Source of the DNA: Betaproteobacteria bacterium
GTDB taxonomy: Bacteria > Pseudomonadota > Gammaproteobacteria > Burkholderiales > JAHFQX01
Direction: 5' to 3'
Assembly: GCA_023259135.1 (NCBI GenBank)
Contig: JAHFQX010000004.1
Location: 1-64,000 of the forward strand
Length of the DNA: 64,000 bases
In this document: one piece after another, positions 43,475 to 51,382 of the stretch
Position numbering within the stretch: the stretch's first letter is position 1
Layout of the letters: each line of letters starts with the position of its first letter
Notes under the pieces: model-generated
Database searches by the model: none
What the model saw: only the letters and a program-made list of their open reading frames with translations
Told to the model about the DNA's origin: nothing
Made by a program: the position numbers and the translations under genes

Positions 43475-45529
43475 TCAGTTTATGGTTTCCTGGACGGGAG
43501 TCGCGGTTCGTTCCGCCACCCAGCGTTCCAGTTCTTGGCGCAAGCGGGCAATGACCGGCTCCCACTGGCCCGGCGCCTCCTGGCGGAAAATCCGCAGGGT
43601 CGGATACCAGGGGCTGTCTTCCCGGTCCAGCAGCCAGCGCCAGCAGCCGTCGAAGCGGGACAGCATCCAGGTGGGCTTGCCCAGGGCTCCCGCCAGGTGG
43701 GCCATCGAGGTATCCACGGTGATGACGAGGTCCAGGTGGGCGGCCAGCGCCGCGGTATCGGCGAAATCCGTCACTTCGTCCATCCAATCGAGCATGGCGC
43801 GGGCCTCCGCAACCTCGGGCCGCTGTTGGGCCGGGGTGCCTTTTTGCAGGCTGACCCAGGAAATGCCGGGGATGGAAAAAAGCGGGACGAGCTGGTCCAG
43901 CCGCAGGCTGCGCCGGCGGTCCACCCGGTGGGCGTCCGGCAGGTTCTTGCGGGCTTCCCCGGCCCACACCAGCCCGACCCGCGGGCCCCCGGAGGGGGGC
44001 AAGCGCTTACCCCATTGGGCGGTCCGTTCCGGGGCCGGGAACAGATACGGCACGGCGGCGGGAATAGTTTCCAGGGTGGTGCCCAGAACCAGGGGCAAGC
44101 TCAGCAGGGGGCACTGGAGGTCGAATTTCGGCAGCGGCTCCCCTTCCGCGAGTACCGCGGCCGGCCCTGGCACGGTGGCCAGCAGGCGCTTCAAGGGCGG
44201 CTGGCATTCCAGCAGAACCCGCCCGCCCTGCTTCGCCACCAAGGCGGCGTAGCGCACGAATTGCAGGGTGTCGCCAAATCCTTGCTCGGCCCAGAGCAGC
44301 AGGGTTTTTCCCTGCAAGGGGCCCCCGTCCCAGCGGGGCTCGCGGAACTCGCGGGGATAGACGCGCAGCCGCCGGGTTTCCTGCCAGCGGGCTTCGTATT
44401 CCGGCCACCCTTCCCGATAACGTCCTTGTAACAACAAGGCCGTGGCGTAGTTGAAGCGGGCCAGATGGAAATCCGGGTCCAGTTTCAAGGCCCGGCTGTA
44501 GCAGGCGATGGCTTCGTCTACCCGCCGCTGGGATTGAAAAGCGATTCCCAGGTTATTGTGGGGGGCTGCATTATTAGGCTGGAGGGTGATCGCTTTTTGA
44601 AAGTATTCGATTGCGACGTGGTATTGACCTTCGTCCCAAAGCGCGCTTCCCAGGTTGTTATAAACGTCCCACATCTTCGGATTGAGGGCCAGGGCTTTCC
44701 GGTAATGGGCAATAGCGTCAGCCGAAGCGCCTTGGTCCCGCAAGGCGTTGCCCAGGTTGTTGTGGACGGCATCCAGTTCGGGGTTGCCTTGTAGCGCCAG
44801 GCGATAGCAGGCGATGGCGTCGGCCGTCTTGCCTTGATCCCGCAGGGCGTTGCCCAGATTGTTGTGGGCAGCGTAAAGGTCCGGCTTGATTTCCAGGGCC
44901 CGCCGGAAACAGGCCACCGCCTCGTCGAGCCTATCCAGTTCGGAAAGCACCAAGCCCAAATTATTGTGGGCCTCGAAAAGCCGGGGCTCCAGTTCGAGGG
45001 CCTGCCGGAAGCAGGCTTCGGCGGCGGCCCATTGACGCTGATCCATGAGGATATCGCCCAGCCGGCGGTGGGCTGGGGCAAAATCGGGGGCGTGGATCAA
45101 GGCCCGCCGATAGCAAGCCGCGGCTTTTTCTTGCTCCCCTTGATCGGCATGAAGATTTCCTAGATTGAAATAGGCTTGGTACAGATCGGGCTTGAGCGCC
45201 AGGGCGGCCTCGAAACACGCCTTGGCTTCATCGGGCCGTCCCAGGTCGACCAGCGCCAGCCCCAGATTGTTGTGGGCCCGATAAGCCGTCGGCTTGAGGG
45301 CCAGCGCCTTGCGGAAGCCGGCGGCCGCGGCTTCCAGTTGTCCCAGATCCTGTTGGGTGTCGGCGAGCCGGTACCAGGCTTCCCACCAGCCCGGAGCCCG
45401 GGCCACTGCCCGCCGGAAACGCCGGAGGGCTTCTTCCGGATTGGCGATCCGCTGCGCCCCCCCCTGCCGTATTTGCCAGCGGGCCGCCAGCTTGGCCATG
45501 CCGGGAATCTTTTCTAAAAAGCCGATCAT
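43475..45529 (-). CDS. TPR protein with C-terminal GT9-like glycosyltransferase domain
   Basis: 684 aa. Residues about 30-390 comprise roughly ten tetratricopeptide repeats (for example 'AHNNLGLALVDLGRPDEAKACFEAALALKP'). The C-terminal 300 residues resemble the heptosyltransferase/GT9 fold ('LLLWAEQGFGDTLQFVRYAALVAKQGG', 'DLVITVDTSMAHLAGALGKPTWML'). Such TPR-GT9 fusions are usually predicted protein or glycan transferases without known substrate. ATG 45529 overlaps the preceding gene by 4 bp. It is the last gene before the pilA promoter. Confidence 0.85.
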   Translation of the reverse strand: MIGFLEKIPGMAKLAARWQIRQGGAQRIANPEEALRRFRRAVARAPGWWEAWYRLADTQQDLGQLEAAAAGFRKALALKPTAYRAHNNLGLALVDLGRPDEAKACFEAALALKPDLYQAYFNLGNLHADQGEQEKAAACYRRALIHAPDFAPAHRRLGDILMDQRQWAAAEACFRQALELEPRLFEAHNNLGLVLSELDRLDEAVACFRRALEIKPDLYAAHNNLGNALRDQGKTADAIACYRLALQGNPELDAVHNNLGNALRDQGASADAIAHYRKALALNPKMWDVYNNLGSALWDEGQYHVAIEYFQKAITLQPNNAAPHNNLGIAFQSQRRVDEAIACYSRALKLDPDFHLARFNYATALLLQGRYREGWPEYEARWQETRRLRVYPREFREPRWDGGPLQGKTLLLWAEQGFGDTLQFVRYAALVAKQGGRVLLECQPPLKRLLATVPGPAAVLAEGEPLPKFDLQCPLLSLPLVLGTTLETIPAAVPYLFPAPERTAQWGKRLPPSGGPRVGLVWAGEARKNLPDAHRVDRRRSLRLDQLVPLFSIPGISWVSLQKGTPAQQRPEVAEARAMLDWMDEVTDFADTAALAAHLDLVITVDTSMAHLAGALGKPTWMLSRFDGCWRWLLDREDSPWYPTLRIFRQEAPGQWEPVIARLRQELERWVAERTATPVQETIN

Positions 45530-47556
45530 CGGGTTTTTTCCCCGGTATTGGATTCATTCGTCAGCCATGAGCGGTAAAGATTTTCCAGGCCGCCGACGAA
45601 CCGGGTCCCATCCAGCAAGGGGGAAGCTGCCAAGCGGGGGCGCAAGGCGCGGCGCCATTCCGCCAGGGTCGGGAGGTCGGCGGCGAGGGTCTGGCCGATC
45701 CGCGCGTAGCCGTCGGCATCCTCGGCGATCCAGGCTTCGAGACCGGCGGCGCGGAGGAGGGAGGCCCCCATCCGGGAAGCATGCCGCCGCCCCGGCCAGG
45801 TGATCACCGGCACCCCCATCCACAGGGCTTCGCAGGTGGTGGCGGCGCCGCCGTAGGGGTGGGTGTCCAGGGCGATGTCCACTTCCCGGTAGGCCGACAG
45901 GTGGGCGTGCCGGGTCGAGACCCAGGCCGACAAGCCGATCCGCTCCGGAGCGACGCCCTCGGCCTCGAACAAATCGAGGACGGCTTTCCGCAAGGCCGGA
46001 TCCGCCAGGCTCTGAGCTTTCAGAATCAGGCGGGAGCGGGGCACGCCCCGCAAAATCCTGGCCCACAGCCGCAGCAACTCCGGGTGGATCTTGGCGAAGT
46101 TGCCGAAGCAGCCGAAGCTCACGAAGCCTTGAGCCAGGGCCGGACTGGGTCCCGGCTGCGGCGCGTCTGCCGCGGGCCGATAGCAGAAATAACTGCCGGG
46201 CAGCCGGGCCAGGGTTTCGGTGCCGAGACGATCCGCTTCGCCTGCCGGATCGGCGACGCCGTCGGTGATGCGGTAATCCATGTTGAAAAGCCCGGTGGTG
46301 TTGGGGTAACCCAGGTAGCTGGCCTGGATGGGCGCCGCCCGCCGAGCGAAAACCCGCAGCCGGTTGCCGGCGGTATGGCCCGCCAAATCCACCAGAATCC
46401 CCACTCCGTCCCGGCGGATGCGATCCCATAGCGCATCGTCGCTCATCCCGGCGCAGGCCACCCATTGATGGCCGGTGCTCATCAAGCGCCGGCTGACGGC
46501 ATCGGGGGCGCCGTGTACATCATAGCAATAGATCTCGAATTGGCGGCGGTCGTGATGCCGCAGAATGGGCTCGATGAAATAAGCGACGCTGTGCTCCCGA
46601 AAATCCGCCGAGACATAGCCTACCCGTACCGGGATTGCGGAGGCTGGGGGCGCGGCTTTGGATGGGGCAGTTTCTTGCTCCAGCCAAGCGCCAAATTCCC
46701 GATGGGCGGCGAAAATTTGCTCCTCGCTCCATCGAGGGGCGTAGTTGGCCGCCAGCAACCGGTTGCTGCGGGGCTCCGCCCAGTCGGGGCGCAGTGCCGC
46801 AGCCTGTTCGAAGGCGGCAATGGCCGCTTCCACCCGTCCTTGCGGGAGCAAGGCGTTGCCCAGGTTGTAGTGGAACACCGCGTTGTCGGGCCGGTGCGCC
46901 AGCAATTCCCGGTAGCAGGCTTCGGCCCCGCCATAGTTTCCCTGGGCGCCCAGCGCCATCCCCAGGTTGCTGCGGGCCTCCAGAAAGTCCGGTTGAATTT
47001 CCGCCGCCCGCCGGAAATGATGTTCGGCTTCGGCTAGGCGCTCGGCATCGTGGAGCAGATTGCCCAGCAAAAAATGCAGCCGGGAGTTTTGCGGGTCCTC
47101 TTGCAGGGCTTGCCGGTAAAGGGGCTCGGCCTCGTCGGCGCGCCCCAGGTCGGCCAGGGCCCGGGCCAGACCCTCCCGCGCCGGGGCGAGCGCCGGCTCC
47201 GCCTCCAGGGCTTGCCGGAAACAGGCCGCCGCTTCCTCAAGCCGGCCCTGAGCCCGCACTACGTTGCCCAGGTTGTAGTGGAGTGGGGCGATGGCCGGAG
47301 CCAGGGCCACCGCCCGGCGAAACGCCGCTTCCGCCTCCGCCGTCCGGCCCGCCGCCTGACAGGCCAAGCCCATGCCGTTGTGGGCCTCGAAGCCGCCGGG
47401 GAAAAGCGCCGCCGCTTCCCGGAAGCGGGCCTGGGCTTCGGCGTGCCGGCCGGCGCCGCGCAGCGCTTCCCCTGCGGCGCAGAGATTTTCATAGAGGGAC
47501 GGGGGCGCCTGTTTGACCCCCAAGACTTCCCGGATGATTTTGAGCAATAAGCTCAT
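45526..47556 (-). CDS. TPR protein with OGT-like (GT41) glycosyltransferase domain, copy 1
   Basis: 676 aa from ATG 47556, which overlaps the preceding stop by 4 bp; the longer track start is rejected. The N-terminal half has about seven TPRs. The C-terminal half matches O-GlcNAc-transferase/SPINDLY-type GT41: 'VGYVSADFREHSVAYFIEPIL' (catalytic-His region), 'FGCFGNFAKIHPELLRLWARIL' (UDP-binding Lys) and 'DTHPYGGAATTCEALWMGVPVITWPG'. Probably O-glycosylates Ser/Thr of proteins, but neither donor nor acceptor is known. Pilin and signalling proteins are nearby candidates. Confidence 0.88.
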   Translation of the reverse strand: MSLLLKIIREVLGVKQAPPSLYENLCAAGEALRGAGRHAEAQARFREAAALFPGGFEAHNGMGLACQAAGRTAEAEAAFRRAVALAPAIAPLHYNLGNVVRAQGRLEEAAACFRQALEAEPALAPAREGLARALADLGRADEAEPLYRQALQEDPQNSRLHFLLGNLLHDAERLAEAEHHFRRAAEIQPDFLEARSNLGMALGAQGNYGGAEACYRELLAHRPDNAVFHYNLGNALLPQGRVEAAIAAFEQAAALRPDWAEPRSNRLLAANYAPRWSEEQIFAAHREFGAWLEQETAPSKAAPPASAIPVRVGYVSADFREHSVAYFIEPILRHHDRRQFEIYCYDVHGAPDAVSRRLMSTGHQWVACAGMSDDALWDRIRRDGVGILVDLAGHTAGNRLRVFARRAAPIQASYLGYPNTTGLFNMDYRITDGVADPAGEADRLGTETLARLPGSYFCYRPAADAPQPGPSPALAQGFVSFGCFGNFAKIHPELLRLWARILRGVPRSRLILKAQSLADPALRKAVLDLFEAEGVAPERIGLSAWVSTRHAHLSAYREVDIALDTHPYGGAATTCEALWMGVPVITWPGRRHASRMGASLLRAAGLEAWIAEDADGYARIGQTLAADLPTLAEWRRALRPRLAASPLLDGTRFVGGLENLYRSWLTNESNTGEKTR

Positions 47557-49670
47557 GGCAGCCGCGAGATCATGGCTTCCAGCTCGCGCCGCAAGGCCCG
47601 GGCGAAGCGGGGCCCGTCGCATAGCGGCGAAGCCGCCATGCGCTGGCGCAGGCCGGCCCGCAATTTTGCCAGCGCCGCTGGATCGGCGGCCCGTTGCGCC
47701 GCCCGTTCGACGTAATCGGCGGGATTCCGGGCGACCCATTCATGCAGTCCCAGGTTGGCGAGGGTGCTGAGGGAGTGGCGAGCGGGAAAAGTCTGCCCCG
47801 GCCAAGTCAGCACCGGAACGCCCATCCACAGAGCTTCCAGGGTGGTGGTGCTGCCGGTGAAGGGGAAGGGGTCCAGGGCGATGTCCACCGCCTCGTAACG
47901 CGCCAAATGGGCCGCGTGGGGGGAGCGGCCTTCGATGAGCAGCCGGTCTTCGCCGATGCCGTGCTGCCGGAACTGGTCCGTATAGCGCTGCCGGGTCGCG
48001 GAACATTCCAGCGCCGGGGTCTTGAGAAGCAGCCGGGAGCCCGATACCCGATGGAGAACCTCGCTCCACACGGCGACCACCTGGGGAGTGATTTTGCTCA
48101 GGATGTTGAAGCTGCCGAAGGTGATGCAGCCCGTTGCCAGGCAAGGCGGCGGCGCCACAGCCGGGGCATAGGCGGGGGGATCGTAGCAGATGAAGGCGTC
48201 GGGCATGCGCACCAGCCGCTCCGCGTAGTCGGCACAGGCCGAGGCCGGGGTTTCGTGGTCGTCGGTAATCAGGTAATCCATCGCGTCTAGCCCGGTGGTG
48301 GCCATGTAGCCCGCCCAACTGATCTGAATGGGGGCGGGTTTGCGGGCGAAGGCCGGCAGCCGGTTGCGGGCATTGTGGCCGGTCAGATCGAACAGAATGT
48401 CCACCCGGTCTTCTCGGATCAACTCCGCCAGGGCCGCATCGTCCATGCCCAGGACATTGCGCCAGGCGTCGGCGGCAGCCATGAAACGGCGGGTGAGATC
48501 GTCTTCCTCCCACTGATTGGCGTAGCAAATGATTTCGCACCAGGGCAGTCCCAGGGCTTCCTTGATGCGTCCCCGCAAGGAGGGTGCCGGACCGGCGCGG
48601 CGCAAGGCTTCCAGGGGGCGGATAACCAAGTGGCCCACCGGATGGGTGCGGAAATCTCCCGAAACGAAACCGATGCGCGGTCGGCGGCGACGGCGGTTGA
48701 GAAAGGGGGGCGGCGCGATATCCCCGCATTCCCCGTGGCGTTCGTTCCATTCCCGATGCTGGCGCAGCACCGTTGCCGGGGTGGTTTCCGGCAAGAACAA
48801 GGCCGAGTAGATCAGATTGCTGTGGGCCATGGAGAAATCCGGGCGCACGGCCAGGGCGTGACGGAAAGCCTCCAGAGCCTCGCCCATTCTGCCTTGGGTT
48901 TTGAGGGTGCTGCCGAGGTTGTTCCAGGCTTCCGCGTACTCGGGACGCAATGCTATCGCCCGGCGGTAGCAAGCCGTCGCCGCTTCCAGCCGGTGGGTCT
49001 CGCGCAGGGCGTTGCCCAGGTTGTAGTGGGCCTCCGGATAGTTCTCGTCGAAGCCGATGGCGGCCCGGTAGCTTTGAATCGCGCGGGCATAATCGCCATC
49101 CTGCTGATGGGCGTGGCCCAAACTGTTGTGAGCCGCGGCCCAATCGGGCCGTAGCCCCAGGCAGCGTTGCCAATGGGCGGCCGCCTCTTGCCAATCGCCG
49201 CCGTCGGCCAGCGTCAAGCCCAGGTTGTAATAGGCTTCGGCGAAACTCGGGCGCAGCGCCACGGCGTCCCGGTAGCAAGCGATGGCTCCGTGGCTGTCGC
49301 CTTGTTCCCGCAGCAGGTTCCCAAGCTTGTAACGGGCATCCGCATCCTCGGGAGCCGCGGCGATGAGCCGACGGTAGCAATTTTCCAAGGTTGGCGCGGG
49401 ACCGGCCCGACTCAGGATCAGGGCGTAGTTGCTGAGCATGTCCGGAACTTCTCCGGACCCCGCCAAGGCTTGTTCCAGGAGTTGTCGGGCGGTGGCGAGG
49501 TCGCCCTGCTGATAAGCGATCACGCCCAGCATGTGCAGGGCATCGAAGCAATGCGGGTTTTGCGCCAGCGCTTCTCGATAGACGGCCGCGGCCTGTTCCA
49601 GTTGCCCGGCTTGGTGATACCGGGTGGCAATGACAAGAAGATTCTCGGTGGACGGAGGAGCGACGCTCAT
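47553..49670 (-). CDS. TPR protein with OGT-like (GT41) glycosyltransferase domain, copy 2
   Basis: 705 aa. About seven to eight TPRs (residues 10-300) precede a GT41 domain: 'IGFVSGDFRTHPVGHLVIRPLE', 'FGSFNILSKITPQVVAVWSEVL' and 'DPFPFTGSTTTLEALWMGVPVLTWPG'. The key His and Lys regions are conserved. It is the first of three overlapping TPR-glycosyltransferase genes and differs clearly from copy 1 in the linker and catalytic loops, so the two are not a recent duplication. It starts 30 bp after the HD-GYP gene stop. Confidence 0.88.
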   Translation of the reverse strand: MSVAPPSTENLLVIATRYHQAGQLEQAAAVYREALAQNPHCFDALHMLGVIAYQQGDLATARQLLEQALAGSGEVPDMLSNYALILSRAGPAPTLENCYRRLIAAAPEDADARYKLGNLLREQGDSHGAIACYRDAVALRPSFAEAYYNLGLTLADGGDWQEAAAHWQRCLGLRPDWAAAHNSLGHAHQQDGDYARAIQSYRAAIGFDENYPEAHYNLGNALRETHRLEAATACYRRAIALRPEYAEAWNNLGSTLKTQGRMGEALEAFRHALAVRPDFSMAHSNLIYSALFLPETTPATVLRQHREWNERHGECGDIAPPPFLNRRRRRPRIGFVSGDFRTHPVGHLVIRPLEALRRAGPAPSLRGRIKEALGLPWCEIICYANQWEEDDLTRRFMAAADAWRNVLGMDDAALAELIREDRVDILFDLTGHNARNRLPAFARKPAPIQISWAGYMATTGLDAMDYLITDDHETPASACADYAERLVRMPDAFICYDPPAYAPAVAPPPCLATGCITFGSFNILSKITPQVVAVWSEVLHRVSGSRLLLKTPALECSATRQRYTDQFRQHGIGEDRLLIEGRSPHAAHLARYEAVDIALDPFPFTGSTTTLEALWMGVPVLTWPGQTFPARHSLSTLANLGLHEWVARNPADYVERAAQRAADPAALAKLRAGLRQRMAASPLCDGPRFARALRRELEAMISRLP

Positions 49671-49700
49671 GGGCGTGGGGCTGCGGGGTAGCCACCGATG

Positions 49701-51326
49701 CTACGGCCGGTAGCCGGGAATGGCCGTAACGTCCACCGCGTCGATTTGGTGAGGATCGAGGAACTGTTCGGCGTATCGGAGGTAGACCTGGTCGCGGACG
49801 AAGATGTCGAAGAGGTCCGGATCGATGTGGCCGTTGAGCTTGAATTTGCCCAGGATGGCGAGGGCCTCGGTCAGGGATTTGCCTTTTTTATAGGGCCGGT
49901 CCTTGGCGGTGAGGGCCTCGAAGATGTCGGCGATGGCCATGATCCGCGCCTGCACCGACATCTGCTCCCGAGTGAGGCCTCGGGGATAGCCTTTTCCGTC
50001 CATGCGCTCGTGGTGGCCGCCGGCGTATTCGGGAACGTTGCGCAGATGGTTGGGCCAAGGCAGCGATTCGAGCATGGTGATGGTGACTTCGATGTGATGG
50101 TTGATCACCTGGCGCTCCTCGGCGGTCAGGGTTCCGGAGCGGATGGCAAGATTGGCGACCTCCTCCTCGGTAAGGAAGGGGGCGTCCTTTCCGTGGGGAT
50201 CTTTCCATCGATAGCGCTGGGCGAGGGTGCGGATGCGCTCGACATCCTCGTCGCGCATGGCTTCGGAGCCGATATTGCAATGCCGGAGGAACTCCCGGTC
50301 CAAATCGTACTGCCGCAGCCGTTCCTTGAAATCTTGCTCCAGCCGGGACAAGGTATCGACGTCGCCCTGGGCGGCGGCGCCGGCCCGCAGCCACTCGATC
50401 TCGGCGTCCCGCTTGAGCACCTCGAAGCGGGTGTCGATCAGGTGGATGCGGTCGAACAGGGTTTGCAGCTTGGTGGCTTTGTCCACCACATGCACCGGAG
50501 TGGTGACCTTGCCGCAATCGTGGAGCAGGCTGGCGATTTTAAGCTCATGCCGGTCCAGGTCGCTCATCCTGAAATCCTTGAAGGCGCCGATGGATGCGTC
50601 GTTGACGGCCTCCGCCAGCAGCATGGTGAGCTCCGGCACCCGCTGGCAATGGCCCCCGGTGTAGGGGGACTTGTCGTCGATGGCGGCGTTGATCAATTGG
50701 ATAAACGCCTCGAACAGCTCTTCCAGTTGATTGATGAGCAGCCGGTTGGTCAGCGCGACGGCGGCCTGGGAGGCGAGGGATTCGGCCAGATGCTGATCGG
50801 CCTCGGAGAACGGCGCGATCTCGCCGGAGGCCGGATGGCGGGCGTTGATGAGCTGCAACACGCCGATCACCTGATTCTCGTGATTCTTCATCGGCACCGT
50901 CAGGAAGGATTTCGACCGGTAGCCGGTATTTTGGTCGAAGCGCTGGGTGCCGCTGAAATCGAAGCCTGCCTCGGTGTAGGCGTCGGCGATGTTGACGGTT
51001 TTCTCGTTCAGGGCGGAGTAGGCCGCCACCATGCTGTTGTTGGGACGCCCTTCGGCGTCGTAAAGCGGCAGCGGGGGAAAGGGAATGGGCCGGCCCGAGG
51101 TTCCCCCCATGGCGATTCCCAGGCTGTCGGTGCGCATGATTTCGAAGCGCAGTTGTCCATTCACTGCCCGGTACAGGGTGCCGCCGTCGGCGTGGGTGAT
51201 GGTCTTGGCGGCCACCAGAATGTTCTCCAGCAGCCGGTCGATATTCCTTTCCTGGGAAAGAGCAGTGCCGATGCGGGTGAGCTGCTCCAGGCGATAGAAC
51301 AGGTCGGCGAAGGGGGGGCGGTCCAT
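49701..51326 (-). CDS. GAF-HD-GYP protein, putative c-di-GMP phosphodiesterase with a large insertion
   Basis: 541 aa. The GAF domain spans about 10-195 ('SFLTVPMKNHENQVIGVLQLINARH'). The HD-GYP domain starts at about 205: 'GGHCQRV' (His226), 'SLLHDCGKVTTP' (His269-Asp270) and 'GGHHERMDGKGYPRGL' (438-450), all consistent with a metal-dependent c-di-GMP hydrolase. Between the HD and the second His motif ('INHHIEVTITML', 408-419) about 125 residues are inserted, mostly charged and helical. No membrane segment. It follows the GAF-PilB gene by 56 bp and probably shares its transcript. Confidence 0.9.
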   Translation of the reverse strand: MDRPPFADLFYRLEQLTRIGTALSQERNIDRLLENILVAAKTITHADGGTLYRAVNGQLRFEIMRTDSLGIAMGGTSGRPIPFPPLPLYDAEGRPNNSMVAAYSALNEKTVNIADAYTEAGFDFSGTQRFDQNTGYRSKSFLTVPMKNHENQVIGVLQLINARHPASGEIAPFSEADQHLAESLASQAAVALTNRLLINQLEELFEAFIQLINAAIDDKSPYTGGHCQRVPELTMLLAEAVNDASIGAFKDFRMSDLDRHELKIASLLHDCGKVTTPVHVVDKATKLQTLFDRIHLIDTRFEVLKRDAEIEWLRAGAAAQGDVDTLSRLEQDFKERLRQYDLDREFLRHCNIGSEAMRDEDVERIRTLAQRYRWKDPHGKDAPFLTEEEVANLAIRSGTLTAEERQVINHHIEVTITMLESLPWPNHLRNVPEYAGGHHERMDGKGYPRGLTREQMSVQARIMAIADIFEALTAKDRPYKKGKSLTEALAILGKFKLNGHIDPDLFDIFVRDQVYLRYAEQFLDPHQIDAVDVTAIPGYRP

Positions 51327-51382
51327 GGTCGAGCGCTGGCCAGTGAAAGAGGCTTCGAGTCCCGGGGTGGCCGACCGGCAAA

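Noticed and set aside
44450-45400. Repeated short DNA words such as GGCGTTGCCCAGGTTGTTGTGG that look like a tandem repeat or CRISPR array.
   Set aside because: They encode the repeated 'NNLGNAL' helix of tetratricopeptide repeats with about 102-bp period; there are no unique spacers.
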